Shown one piece after another: positions 15,628-24,823 of a stretch of 24,823 bases of DNA (position 1 is the stretch's first letter; each line of letters begins with the position of its first letter). Source of the stretch: an uncultured bacterium (GTDB lineage: Bacteria; Desulfobacterota; Desulfobulbia; Desulfobulbales; Desulfobulbaceae). A program made the position numbers and the translations under genes. The notes under the pieces were generated by a model. The model ran no database searches and was not told the DNA's origin. It worked only from the letters and a program-made list of their open reading frames with translations. The stretch spans positions 1 through 24,823 of the forward strand of contig CAITZN010000699.1 in NCBI GenBank assembly GCA_903896915.1. Direction: 5' to 3'.

Positions 15628-16131
15628 TTACGTTACTTTTTTCATGTTTCGGATGGTAGAACCTTCCAGTTCCAGCAATGCCTGTTTCATCGTCAGGCCG
15701 CCGCCGAAGCCAGTCAGTTTGCCATTTGTTCCGATCAGTCGGTGACAGGGGATGACGATAGCGAGGGGATTGGCATGAGCAGCCCCCCCGACAGCCCTTG
15801 CTTTGTGCCGTCCGCCGACTAGTACCGCTAATTCGCCGTAGGTACGGGTATGGCCGTAGGGTATGGTCTGCAGTTGTTGCCAGACCTGGAGTTGGAAAGG
15901 TGTGCCGTGGATTGACAAGGGCAGGTCGAAGCAGTGCAGGCTGCCGTTAAGGTAAGCGAGCAGTTGCCGACTTGCCTCATCGAGCAGCGGATGGGCGGCA
16001 ATGTCGACCCGAGTGGGGGATAAGGTGGCAGGCAAAATTTCTTCCGGAAAAGAGAGGGCGCAGAGGCCGACACCATCAATCACCAAAGTAAAGATGCCAA
16101 GAGTTGTAGGAAGCAGAGCTGAAAGATGCAT
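15628..16131 (-). CDS. ogt: Methylated-DNA--[protein]-cysteine S-methyltransferase
   Basis: This 167-residue protein repairs O6-methylguanine by transferring the methyl group irreversibly to its own Cys. The active-site motif IVIPCHRLIG places the acceptor at C129. TPFQLQVWQQLQTIPYGHTRTYGELA is the helix-turn-helix DNA-binding part, and ARAVGGAAHANP carries the Arg finger (R112) and the Asn hinge (N121). GFGGGLTMKQALLELEG closes the domain. The N-terminal half is weakly conserved, as usual. The start has GGAGGG 10 bases upstream. It follows the Cys-rich protein gene by 19 bases and is probably co-transcribed with it. Confidence 0.95.
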   Translation of the reverse strand: MHLSALLPTTLGIFTLVIDGVGLCALSFPEEILPATLSPTRVDIAAHPLLDEASRQLLAYLNGSLHCFDLPLSIHGTPFQLQVWQQLQTIPYGHTRTYGELAVLVGGRHKARAVGGAAHANPLAIVIPCHRLIGTNGKLTGFGGGLTMKQALLELEGSTIRNMKKVT

Positions 16132-16150
16132 GAAGCACCACCCTCCATGG

Positions 16151-16726
16151 TTAAGGAATGTTATGTCTCGTCGGCTGCTTTACTTGCTTGTTGCTCCGGT
16201 TGTGATCACTGATCGTGGCGAGAAGCAGCGATTCCACCTTTGTCTGTTGACTGAGCACTGTGGCGGCAAGCTGGTAGAGGTTTTTGAGACTTAGGGACTC
16301 GGCGTTGTCGAGAATATTTTTGCAGTTGTAGTTGAGGCAGAAGATCGGTTTAACCAGGAACAGGCATCCCCGCTCGCCAAGGAAACAGCAGTTTTCGTCT
16401 TCAAAGTTCCGGCACTGCACCTGAATGCCAAGGAATATATTTATGAGGAGTAAGAGAGCATCGGTGTTGCCGGCCATATAGGCGCTGCAGCAGCCACCGT
16501 TGTCCTGAGTGGCACAGTGCGTGCAAACTCTGCCCAGTTCCATGGATTGCATGTGTCCACCTAGGGCAAGAGAGTGGTGTCGCAAGAGTTCGAGTTCCTC
16601 CTTGAGCAGGGGGGATGCGGTCAAGCGGACAGCATGACGCGTATAAAGCTTTCGGGCTACCGCCAGCTTTTCGGGGACCGTGCCGCTGTAGTAAGTCTGA
16701 AGATCAAAGGCACTCTGGGTTGTCAT
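16151..16726 (-). CDS. Cys-rich protein of unknown function
   Basis: No function can be assigned. With the start at 16726 (MTTQSAFDLQ) it has 191 residues. Ten Cys lie between 68 and 135: a CTHC pair (68, 71), a GGCC pair (79-80), C105, a CC pair (113-114), C121, C130 and C135. The arrangement CCFLGERGCLFLVKPIFCLNYNC resembles putative zinc- or iron-chelating domains. A hydrophobic helix (LLLLINIFLGI, 91-101) sits inside the Cys region and is probably a core helix rather than a membrane anchor. The frame is open upstream to 16828, but those codons lie inside the PBP gene, so the ATG 11 bases after the PBP stop is preferred although its ribosome-binding site is poor. A metal- or Fe-S-binding role is inference. 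Confidence 0.75.
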   Translation of the reverse strand: MTTQSAFDLQTYYSGTVPEKLAVARKLYTRHAVRLTASPLLKEELELLRHHSLALGGHMQSMELGRVCTHCATQDNGGCCSAYMAGNTDALLLLINIFLGIQVQCRNFEDENCCFLGERGCLFLVKPIFCLNYNCKNILDNAESLSLKNLYQLAATVLSQQTKVESLLLATISDHNRSNKQVKQPTRHNIP

Positions 16727-16736
16727 AGGAGAGGGC

Positions 16737-18590
16737 TCATTGGCGTGTTTGCTGCATGAAATTTTTCCACACCGGCGCGGCAGCATGCCCACCGGTTTCG
16801 CCTTCACCCAAAGAGGTATTGCGGTCATGGCCGATCCAGACTCCGGCGGTCAGGTCTGAAGCAGAACCGATAAACCAGGCATCGACATAGTTGTCGGTAG
16901 TTCCGGTTTTGCCGCTGGCTCCGGGGATGCCAGCAGCATTTTTCCCTGTACCCCGTTGGACCACCTGGGCCAGGACCGTGTTGATCCAGGTTGCGGTCGC
17001 CTCAGATAGAACCCGCTGGCCTGCGGCTTGCGGCCAGGGGGTAACCCGGCCATCCTGGTCGCTGACCCGGGTGATGCCCACCGGTGCATGGTACATCCCC
17101 TGGTTGGCAAAGGCCGTGTAGGCTGCGGTCATCTCCAGGATGGAAACCGGGGAGGTGCCAAGTGCCAGGGTCAGATCTGCTTGCAAAGGTGCGGTGATGC
17201 CCATCTTCTGGGCATGGCGGATGACGCGCTCAAGGCCGGTCTGCTGGAGGAGCCGGACGGCGACCACATTGCTGGAACGGACCAGAGCTTCGGTCAGGGT
17301 CAGAGAACCCTGATATTCGTTTTTGAAATTTCTGGGATGCCAAACTTTGCCGGCCCCGCTGGGCACGGAGATCGGGGCATCAACGAGCACGGTTCCCGGC
17401 GAAATTCCCTGTTCCAGTGCGGCAGCATAGAGCAGGGGCTTGAAGGCTGATCCCGGCTGCCGGTTGGCCTGCAGCGAACGGTTGTACTGGTTTTCATTGA
17501 AATCGGCACCGCCGATCATCGCCCGAATCCTGCCGCTGGCGGTATCAAGGGCGATCAGTGCCCCTTGTGGGGAGGGTTGTCCTTGATGACGCTGGGCCAC
17601 TTTGCCCACGCCATCAAGGATCGCTTGCGCAGCTGCCTGTTGCAGTCCTCCTTCAATGGTCGTGGCCACGGTCAGCCCCTTCTGGTAGAGATCGGCCTCG
17701 CTGTATCTGGAGAGCAACTGTTGGCGGACATAGAGGGCAAAATAGCCGTTGATCGATTTGCGCCAGTCGCCGGTCAGTTGCAATCCCTGCTCAAAGGCAG
17801 CCCGAGCCGCTTCGTCGTTGATGATGCCATCCTCCGCCATCCGGTTGAGGACATAACGTTGCCGGGTTCTGGCGGCCTCTGGTTGCCGGATCGGTGAATA
17901 GTTACTCGGCGACTGCGGCAGGCCAGCGAGAAGGGAGATTTCTGCGAGCGTTAACTGGCTGGCCTTTTTACCGAAGTAGGTTCGGGCTGCTGCCTCGACC
18001 CCGTACGCCCCTTCGCCCAGGTAAATCTCGTTGAGATAGATATAGAGAATATCTTCTTTGCTCAGCATCCGCTCCAGACGGTAGGAGAGGATGGCTTCGG
18101 CAATTTTGCGCTGATAGCTTTTCTCCTTGGAGAGCAGTAAGGCCCTGGTGACCTGTTGGGTGATGGTTGAACCGCCCTGGCTTTTGCGACCGGAGCGGAG
18201 GTTGTTGAATGCGGCGCGGAAGATCGACCAGCCATCGAGGCCAGCATGCTCCCAATACCGGCTGTCCTCTGCAGCAACAAAGGCCTTGGGCAAGAGGGGC
18301 GGCATTTCGGCATAGGGGATGACCATCCGAAATTCTTTGGCAATGGAATCGATGGGGCGATTGTTGCGGTCGAGGATAAGGGTTGCCACCTGCGGGTGGT
18401 AATCGCCAGCTGAACGGATATCAGGGAGTCCCATAAACCAGGCCAGGAGCACGCCGATCAGCAGAGTGACGAAGCCGGCCGTACAGAGCAGCATAATATT
18501 GAGATGGCTCTGGTCAAGGACCCAGCCGCGGAAGGGCGGGGGCTCCGGGAGCAGCTCTGTTTTTGCGGAGGGTTTGGTGGACAAGAACAC
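16737..18590 (-). CDS. Class A penicillin-binding protein (PBP1A-type, bifunctional)
   Basis: This 617-residue protein makes peptidoglycan. A cytoplasmic tail (1-30) and one membrane helix (31-53) precede the glycosyltransferase domain, with the catalytic Glu in AAEDSRYWEH (E108), then GGSTITQQVTRALLL, and EIYLGEGAYGVEAAARTYFGK. The transpeptidase domain has SxxK at S381-K384 (QPGSAFKP), SSN at 439-441, and KTGT at 561-564, so the active site is complete. It is shorter than E. coli PBP1A (850 residues) because extra domains are missing, as in many bacteria. The apparent start is GTG at 18590 with no obvious ribosome-binding site. It is divergent from mutL and heads the minus-strand cluster. 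Confidence 0.95.
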   Translation of the reverse strand: MFLSTKPSAKTELLPEPPPFRGWVLDQSHLNIMLLCTAGFVTLLIGVLLAWFMGLPDIRSAGDYHPQVATLILDRNNRPIDSIAKEFRMVIPYAEMPPLLPKAFVAAEDSRYWEHAGLDGWSIFRAAFNNLRSGRKSQGGSTITQQVTRALLLSKEKSYQRKIAEAILSYRLERMLSKEDILYIYLNEIYLGEGAYGVEAAARTYFGKKASQLTLAEISLLAGLPQSPSNYSPIRQPEAARTRQRYVLNRMAEDGIINDEAARAAFEQGLQLTGDWRKSINGYFALYVRQQLLSRYSEADLYQKGLTVATTIEGGLQQAAAQAILDGVGKVAQRHQGQPSPQGALIALDTASGRIRAMIGGADFNENQYNRSLQANRQPGSAFKPLLYAAALEQGISPGTVLVDAPISVPSGAGKVWHPRNFKNEYQGSLTLTEALVRSSNVVAVRLLQQTGLERVIRHAQKMGITAPLQADLTLALGTSPVSILEMTAAYTAFANQGMYHAPVGITRVSDQDGRVTPWPQAAGQRVLSEATATWINTVLAQVVQRGTGKNAAGIPGASGKTGTTDNYVDAWFIGSASDLTAGVWIGHDRNTSLGEGETGGHAAAPVWKNFMQQTRQ

Positions 18591-18619
18591 GAAGAAACGG
18601 TAGTGTTGATTTCAAATAA

Positions 18620-18633
18620 GAGGTGTGCACCTC
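18620..18633. promoter_or_regulatory. Dyad in the PBP-mutL divergent intergenic region
   Basis: GAGGTG (18620-18625) and CACCTC (18628-18633) form a perfect inverted repeat around TG, in the 163-base space between the two divergent starts. It could bind a dimeric regulator. No recognisable sigma-70 promoter was found in the same gap. Confidence 0.3.
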
Positions 18634-18753
18634 GCTCCAGAAGATGCTCAGGAAAAAGGCGCTTGGCGTCTGCCGACCGTGCATCTTTTTTGTGTTGTTA
18701 CCATGATTTCAGCAATTCAGCATCTTTAAAGAAATAACGGATACTGCTTAATT

Positions 18754-20607
18754 TTGTCTCGAATACGGATTCTTTCAGAACAGTTAGCCAACCAGATAGC
18801 GGCTGGCGAGGTGGTCGAGCGGCCGGCTTCGGTGGTCAAGGAGTTGGTTGAAAATAGCCTTGATGCTGGAGCGACTCAAGTCGACATCCATATCGAAGGC
18901 AGCGGTAGCGGGTTGCTGCGGGTTGCCGATAACGGTCTGGGCATGGATGGCGATGATGTCCTCCTCTGTATCGAACGGCACGCCACTTCCAAGCTCCAGA
19001 ATGAAGGACAGTTGGCCGCCATCGCCACCCTCGGGTTTCGCGGCGAGGCCATCCCCAGTATTGCCTCCGTCTCCTGGATGACCATCCTGTCGCGTCCCCG
19101 TGAACACGACCTCGGCACTCGGGCGGAAATTCGCTATGGCAGTCTGCAGGCGGTGCATCAGGATGGCTGCACCCGGGGCACGGTGTTTGAGGTGCGGCAT
19201 CTTTTCGGCAACATGCCGGCGCGGAAAAAATTTCTCAAATCAGCCCGCACCGAGATGCATCATGTCGAAGAGGTGGTGAAGAATCAGGCCCTGGCCCATC
19301 CGCAGACCGGCTTCAGTCTTCAGATTGACGGCCGGGAGGTGTTGGCCTATCAGCCGGATGCAGACCTGGAGAGTCGAGTCCGCGAGGTTTTCCGCTACCG
19401 GGGCAAGCTGCTGCCTCTGCACCAAAGCGAGGCTGATGATTCCGGGGAGCTGGGGTTGGAGGGCTATCTGCTTTTGCCTGAGATGGCGCAGGCCGGAAAT
19501 GCCCGGCTGCGGCTTTTGGTCAATGACCGGCCGGTGCAGGACGCGATGATCCGCCATGCGGTGAGCGAGGGGTTGCAGGGTTTTCTCATGAAAGGCTATC
19601 AACCGGCGGGCGCTGTGCTGGTGACGATTGCACCCGACCAGGTGGATGTAAATGTTCATCCGGCCAAACGTGAGATCCGTTTCCGCAAAAGCGAGGAGGT
19701 GCACCGTTTTATTGTTGACCGGGTGGCGTGTGCCATAAGCGGCTATCAGCAGACTCTGCGAGCCAGTATCTTCGCTCCTGCGCCGATACGACAGGCGGTC
19801 GAGCCTACATTCGAGGGGTTACGATACCCGCAGCCGGCGGCAATCCCGATTCCTGCCCTGGTCACCGCTGAGCCGGTTGGCATCCAGTCCCGATTACCGG
19901 CGATGTCGGTTGCCAGACCCCCAGTTGATCTTGTTTCGGAACCCTCGGTTCAAGACGCTGTCCCCGAGACCGGCCCGTTAAGCCCGTCGATCATTCCAAC
20001 CCCTACCGAGGATTTTTCCGGTCTGATCTTGATCGGCCAGCTTTTTTCTCTCTATCTGTTGTGTGAAAGGGCTGGTGATTTTATCGTCATCGATCAGCAC
20101 GCGGCGCATGAACGGCTGCTCTATGGCCAGCTCTATCAAGGGTATCTTGCGGCTAAGATGCCCCGGCAGGCGTTGCTTTTTCCGGTGACCGTTGAGCTTT
20201 CGCCGGTCCAGGTGGAGACCCTGGAGCAGCGACAGGCCGAGGTGGCGGCCCTCGGGTTTGAGGCCGATTTTTTTGGTGATACCACCTATGTGGTCAAGAG
20301 TGTGCCGGCAGTGGTCAGTCATGTCGAACCGGGGGCATTGTTGCGGGAGATCCTGAATGGCCTCAGAGGGCCAGCCAGCCCCGCCGCCGCTCAAGTCATT
20401 CCCCAGGCAGTTGATCAGTTGTTGGCTTCCATGGCCTGCAAGGCGGCCATCAAGGCGGGTAATCGCCTGCAGCCGGTGGAGATGCTCAAACTCCTGCAGC
20501 AGATGCAGGTAAGTTCGGTCTTTTCCCACTGTCCCCATGGCCGCCCGGTGATCAAAACCTTTTCTGTTCAGGACGTAGAAAAATGGTTTCATCGCCATGG
20601 CGGCTGA
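18754..20607 (+). CDS. mutL: DNA mismatch repair protein MutL
   Basis: This 617-residue protein couples MutS recognition to strand incision. The N-terminal GHKL ATPase shows E30 in ASVVKELVENSLDAGA, DNGLGMD (59-65), and TLGFRGEALPS-like TLGFRGEAIPS (92-102). VNVHPAKREIRF marks the transducer domain. After a Pro-rich linker (340-420) comes the C-terminal domain with the endonuclease-type metal motifs DQHAAHE (447-453), ACKAAIKAG (561-569) and CPHGRP (593-598). In DQHA(X)2E(X)4E the final Glu is replaced by Gly (G458). The start is TTG at 18754 with no clear ribosome-binding site; the upstream frame closes at 18727-18729. It is divergent from the PBP gene. Confidence 0.96.
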   Translation: MSRIRILSEQLANQIAAGEVVERPASVVKELVENSLDAGATQVDIHIEGSGSGLLRVADNGLGMDGDDVLLCIERHATSKLQNEGQLAAIATLGFRGEAIPSIASVSWMTILSRPREHDLGTRAEIRYGSLQAVHQDGCTRGTVFEVRHLFGNMPARKKFLKSARTEMHHVEEVVKNQALAHPQTGFSLQIDGREVLAYQPDADLESRVREVFRYRGKLLPLHQSEADDSGELGLEGYLLLPEMAQAGNARLRLLVNDRPVQDAMIRHAVSEGLQGFLMKGYQPAGAVLVTIAPDQVDVNVHPAKREIRFRKSEEVHRFIVDRVACAISGYQQTLRASIFAPAPIRQAVEPTFEGLRYPQPAAIPIPALVTAEPVGIQSRLPAMSVARPPVDLVSEPSVQDAVPETGPLSPSIIPTPTEDFSGLILIGQLFSLYLLCERAGDFIVIDQHAAHERLLYGQLYQGYLAAKMPRQALLFPVTVELSPVQVETLEQRQAEVAALGFEADFFGDTTYVVKSVPAVVSHVEPGALLREILNGLRGPASPAAAQVIPQAVDQLLASMACKAAIKAGNRLQPVEMLKLLQQMQVSSVFSHCPHGRPVIKTFSVQDVEKWFHRHGG

Positions 20608-20648
20608 TTAGACGGTAGTTTTTTGGATTGGAGTCTGTTAGGTAAGCG

Positions 20649-20687
20649 ATCCCAAGGGGGGCGGCTTGAACCACTCTCGATTGGGAT
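20649..20687 (+). repeat. Inverted repeat between mutL and hisD
   Basis: ATCCCAA (20649-20655) and TTGGGAT (20681-20687) are perfect complements with a 25-base, G-rich loop. An A-run, not a T-run, follows, so it is not a plus-strand terminator. It may be part of a structured hisD leader. Confidence 0.35.
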
Positions 20688-20710
20688 AAAAATTGACAGA
20701 AAAAATATCT

Positions 20711-20737
20711 CCAGACCATCCACCTGGAATGGTTTGG
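20711..20737 (+). promoter_or_regulatory. Hairpin in the hisD leader
   Basis: CCAGACCAT (20711-20719) pairs with ATGGTTTGG (20729-20737) over nine positions with one G-U pair, leaving a nine-base loop. It ends 9 bases before the AGGT ribosome-binding site (20746-20749) of hisD. It could influence translation, but no His-rich leader peptide or T-box sequence was found. Confidence 0.38.
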
Positions 20738-20758
20738 CTGAACGCAGGTAATGGATAT

Positions 20759-22069
20759 ATGAACATACAAACAATTCGGATCAATACCCCGGAAGGGCAG
20801 CAGTGCCGACAATCATTGCGCAACCGCTTTGCTGAAGTCGATGGCGGCTGTCAACAGGCGGTGGCCGCTATTCTGGCCAGAGTTCGGCAGGAAGGCGATG
20901 CGGCAGTGCTGGACTACTGTCGTCAGTTCGATGCGCCGACCATGACCGTAGAGTCCCTGCGGGTGAGTCCTGCTGAGTTTGCCCAGGCTGAGCGGGAGAT
21001 CGATGACGATTTCCGCGAAACTCTGCGTTTTGCAGCAGATCGGATCCGCAGCTTTCACGAGCGCGAGCTGGAGGATTCCTGGATGCTGACCCGTGAGGAC
21101 GGCACTATCACCGGCCGGATGGTACGGCCTGTTGATTCAGCCGGTCTCTACGTGCCGGGCGGTAAGGAGGGGTCGACTCCCTTGGTCTCCTCAGTGCTGA
21201 TGAACGGCATTCCCGCACAGATTGCCGGGGTGGCGCGTCGGGTAATGGTGACCCCGCCCAATCCTGAGGGGGGCGTCAGCCCGGCCCTGTTGGTTGCGGC
21301 AAGCGAGATTGGTATTACTGAAGTCTACAAGGTCGGTTCCGCCTGGGCTATTGCCGCCCTGGCCTATGGTACGGTCACCATCCCGGCGGTTGATGTGATT
21401 GTCGGCCCGGGCAATCAGTATGTGGCCGAGGCCAAACGTCAGGTGATGGGCCGGGTGCGGATTGACATGATTGCCGGTCCCAGCGAGGTGCTGATCGTAG
21501 CCGATGAAACGGCCGAGGCCGCCTTTGTCGCCGCCGACATGCTGGCCCAGGCTGAGCACGATCCGCAAGCTCTGGCCATGGTGATCACCACCAGTGAAGC
21601 GTTGGCAGCCAAGGTGATTCTAGAACTGGAAAAGCAGTTGCCGCTGTTGCCGCGGGCTGATATTGCCCGTGTCGCGCTCAAGGATCGGGGGCTGATTCTG
21701 CTTGCCGACAACCTGGAGCAGGCTATTGATCTTGCCAACGAGATTGCCATCGAGCACCTGGAACTGCAGATCACGGATCCCTGGCAGTGGCTGCCCAAGA
21801 TTCGCCACGCCGGGGCGATTTTCCTCGGTCCCTGGACGCCGGAGGCGGCGGGTGATTATGTCGCCGGCCCCAACCATGTCCTACCGACCATGGGCACGGC
21901 CCGGATCTCGTCAGCCCTGGGGGTCGAGACCTTCTTAAAGAAAAGTTCGATCATCTCCTATTCCCGCCAGGCCCTGGAAGCGGACAGCGTTCATATCCGG
22001 CGGCTCGCCGCCCTGGAAGGCTTGACGGCGCACGGTAATTCGGTAGCGGTGCGGGTCGGTGACCGATAA
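20759..22069 (+). CDS. hisD: Histidinol dehydrogenase
   Basis: This zinc enzyme (436 residues from the chosen start) oxidises L-histidinol to L-histidine in two NAD steps. The metal ligands are visible: Q264 and H267 in DMLAQAEHDPQA, D366 in GDYVAGPNHVLPT, and H425 in GLTAHGNSV. The catalytic Glu-His pair is E332-H333 in IEHLEL. YVPGGKEGSTPLVSSVLM and AGPSEVLIVAD are further signatures. The frame opens at a TTG (20693), but the ATG at 20759, with AGGT 9 bases upstream, gives the usual length. The last 11 bases overlap rsmG. No other his gene is in the window. Confidence 0.96.
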   Translation: MNIQTIRINTPEGQQCRQSLRNRFAEVDGGCQQAVAAILARVRQEGDAAVLDYCRQFDAPTMTVESLRVSPAEFAQAEREIDDDFRETLRFAADRIRSFHERELEDSWMLTREDGTITGRMVRPVDSAGLYVPGGKEGSTPLVSSVLMNGIPAQIAGVARRVMVTPPNPEGGVSPALLVAASEIGITEVYKVGSAWAIAALAYGTVTIPAVDVIVGPGNQYVAEAKRQVMGRVRIDMIAGPSEVLIVADETAEAAFVAADMLAQAEHDPQALAMVITTSEALAAKVILELEKQLPLLPRADIARVALKDRGLILLADNLEQAIDLANEIAIEHLELQITDPWQWLPKIRHAGAIFLGPWTPEAAGDYVAGPNHVLPTMGTARISSALGVETFLKKSSIISYSRQALEADSVHIRRLAALEGLTAHGNSVAVRVGDR

Positions 22070-22715
22070 ACGCAGACTGTTGCGCGATGGGGCCGGGCAA
22101 CTGGGGATTGACTTAAGCGATGACGACCTGGACCGACTGCTGATCTATGTTGCCGAGTTGGCGAAATGGAGCCAGCGGATCAATCTGATCGCTCGCGACA
22201 CCCCGGAACTGCAGATTCTGGAGAACCATTTCCTCGATTCACTCACCCTCTTGCCTGTGTTGCGGCAGCACGAGCGAGATTCGGTGCATCTGCTCGATGT
22301 TGGCACGGGTGCTGGTTTTCCCGGTCTGGTGCTGGCCGGTGTCATGCCTGAGGCCCAATTCACCCTGGTGGAACCGCGGCAGAAGCGGGTCACCTTTCTT
22401 CGTCATGTTATTCGCACCCTGGGATTGACCAATGTCGCAGTGGTGGCTGATCGGATTGAGGCGCATGCGGCCGACTGGCAGGGGCGATTTTCCCATATCA
22501 CCAGCCGGGCGGTGGCGGAACCGAGTGTTTTTCTGCCTCTGATTCGACCGCTGGTCACCCCGGAGGTCGAGGTGATCCTCATGCTGGCCCGCGAGGAGGC
22601 ACTGACCGGGGTTGAGGAGGATGCCTCCGGCCCCTGGCAGATCGTTGCAACGAAGGCGATGCACCTGCCCTTTTCTGGGGCGCCCCGGTTGCTAGCCGTG
22701 GTGCGCACGTACTGA
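22059..22715 (+). CDS. rsmG: 16S rRNA (guanine527-N7)-methyltransferase
   Basis: This 218-residue SAM-dependent enzyme (GidB/RsmG) methylates G527 of 16S rRNA. NLIARDTPELQILENHFLDSL (42-62) and the SAM-binding loop LLDVGTGAGFPGLVLA (78-93) are diagnostic, followed by FTLVEPRQKRVTFLRHV. SRAVAEPSVFLPL is the conserved C-terminal motif. The start is GTG at 22059, inside the hisD gene, so translation is probably coupled. In many bacteria rsmG lies beside mnmG or parA; here it sits between hisD and leuB. Confidence 0.95.
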   Translation: MTDKRRLLRDGAGQLGIDLSDDDLDRLLIYVAELAKWSQRINLIARDTPELQILENHFLDSLTLLPVLRQHERDSVHLLDVGTGAGFPGLVLAGVMPEAQFTLVEPRQKRVTFLRHVIRTLGLTNVAVVADRIEAHAADWQGRFSHITSRAVAEPSVFLPLIRPLVTPEVEVILMLAREEALTGVEEDASGPWQIVATKAMHLPFSGAPRLLAVVRTY

Positions 22716-22754
22716 CACTTCTTTCTGGAATAATTGCGGTCAATCTGGTAGTAA

Positions 22755-23900
<1,146 letters not shown>

Positions 23901-23922
23901 CCAGCAACAAGGAGGGAGAGGC

Positions 23923-24823
23923 ATGTCGAGAAGAAAGAACCTTGTTCTGATCAGTAACCGATCTGCTGCGCGGTTGGCCGCTGATGTCGCCAGGGAACTC
24001 GATATCCCGCTGACCGAGATGATCACCCGGACCTTTGCCGACGGTGAGGTCTATCATGCCTTTCCCCGTGACATTGCTGGTCACGATCTGATCATCCTCG
24101 CCAACACCACGGATGATACCGCTCATCAGGAGTTGATCGACCTGATCGCCGGGGCGCGCTACTGGAATGCCCTCTCGGTCAACGTGGTCATCCCGTATCT
24201 GGGGTATTCAACTATGGAGCGGGCTAAGCCCGAATCCGGTGAAATTCCCAAGGGGATCACTCGGACACGGCAGATTTTCCGGGCGCGACCCGATTATGTT
24301 GCCTTTATCGACCTTCATTCGGAATCGGTGATGCATGCACATACCGGTGAGGTCCGCATCCGTCACCTCTGGACTGAACAAGTGGCTGTCGAGATGATTC
24401 GACAGCTCAACCTCGAGAACATTGTCCTAGTCTCGCCGGACTACGGGTTCAGCAAGCGGGTGGCGCGGCTGGCCGGGTTACTCGACTGCCCGCATACTGC
24501 TGCCAACAAGGATCGTTATGATGTCGATCAGACCATCATCGGCCAGTTGTCCGGGGCGGTACGGGGGCGGACCGCCATCATCTGTGACGATATGATCCGT
24601 ACTGGCGGCTCCATGTTGCAGACGGTGGACCGCTGTTATCAGGCCGGGGCTGTGGGAGTGATGGTAATGGCCACCCATCTGGTTCTGGCCGGTGGTGCCA
24701 GGGAACGGTTTGTCGAAAAGGGTATTGGCTGCATCATTGGCGCCGATACCTATCCGGGGCGGGAGAGCGACGGCCTCCTGCAGATCTATTCGGTAGCCCC
24801 GGTTATTGCCGAAGAGTTGAAGA
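23923..24823 (+). CDS. prs: Divergent ribose-phosphate pyrophosphokinase (PRPP synthetase-like), 3' truncated by window edge
   Basis: The first 300 codons are present; the usual length is about 310-320, so little is missing. PRPP synthetase makes PRPP from ribose-5-phosphate and ATP. Conserved parts are FADGEV (38-43), the DLHSES metal site (H132), a KxR pair in NKDRYD (K196, R198) matching the flexible catalytic loop, and the PRPP loop CDDMIRTGGS (221-230). The canonical ATP-binding YARQDR is replaced by YSTMERAK (95-102), and the PRPP loop has Arg where most Prs have Asp. Such a 'TMERA' subgroup is usually annotated as Prs, but its activity is less certain. GGAGG at about 23911 and an ATG at 23923 set the start. 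Confidence 0.82.
   Translation, partial: MSRRKNLVLISNRSAARLAADVARELDIPLTEMITRTFADGEVYHAFPRDIAGHDLIILANTTDDTAHQELIDLIAGARYWNALSVNVVIPYLGYSTMERAKPESGEIPKGITRTRQIFRARPDYVAFIDLHSESVMHAHTGEVRIRHLWTEQVAVEMIRQLNLENIVLVSPDYGFSKRVARLAGLLDCPHTAANKDRYDVDQTIIGQLSGAVRGRTAIICDDMIRTGGSMLQTVDRCYQAGAVGVMVMATHLVLAGGARERFVEKGIGCIIGADTYPGRESDGLLQIYSVAPVIAEELK

Noticed and set aside
20693..20758. A TTG start for hisD and the TTGACA box at the same place as a promoter
   Set aside because: The extra 22 residues do not fit HisD, and no matching -10 box stands at the right distance from TTGACA.

Overview
The window is a compact, GC-rich bacterial chromosome segment made up mostly of housekeeping genes. The most likely source is an anaerobic Desulfobacterota (Desulfobulbales-like) organism. 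That is inferred from protein style and content: a split glutamate synthase loaded with Fe-S clusters, tandem tatA genes, an rsfS-gpmI pair, and a TopB with C-terminal repeat domains. There is no rRNA gene or other marker to prove the lineage. I saw no tRNA, rRNA, CRISPR array, insertion sequence or phage gene, and no stretch above 300 bases without a gene.

Layout. Positions 1-6884 (+) hold the 3' part of a topoisomerase III gene, then rsfS, gpmI, thrC, and an overlapping pair encoding a purine nucleoside phosphorylase-family enzyme and an MTA/SAH deaminase. Key residues of the phosphorylase look methylthio-specific, so the pair probably converts 5'-methylthioadenosine to methylthioinosine and then to hypoxanthine plus methylthioribose-1-phosphate. 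A near-consensus promoter overlaps the deaminase stop codon and drives two tandem tatA-type genes (6956-7440), followed by a terminator. Positions 7671-12805 (+) carry a three-gene glutamate synthase: a class II amidotransferase, a ferredoxin-FMN synthase subunit, and a GXGXG domain fused to a GltD-like flavoprotein with a ferredoxin tail. A strong, probably bidirectional terminator follows.

Positions 12957-18590 (-) form a five-gene minus-strand cluster. In transcription order it encodes a class A penicillin-binding protein, a Cys-rich protein of unknown function, an O6-methylguanine-DNA methyltransferase (ogt), an uncharacterised 90-residue protein, and a 741-residue EF-hand membrane protein of unknown function. 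The last two and the Cys-rich protein are the least explained genes here.

Positions 18754-24823 (+) start divergently from the PBP gene with mutL (TTG start), then hisD, rsmG (overlapping hisD by 11 bases), leuB, and a divergent PRPP synthetase-like gene cut off by the window end. hisD and leuB serve amino-acid synthesis, and PRPP would feed the histidine and purine pathways.

I found no clear new defence or mobile system. The best leads are the probable methylthioinosine phosphorylase pair, the EF-hand membrane protein with its small neighbour, the Fe-S-rich split glutamate synthase, the divergent Prs, and several dyad or hairpin elements between genes.
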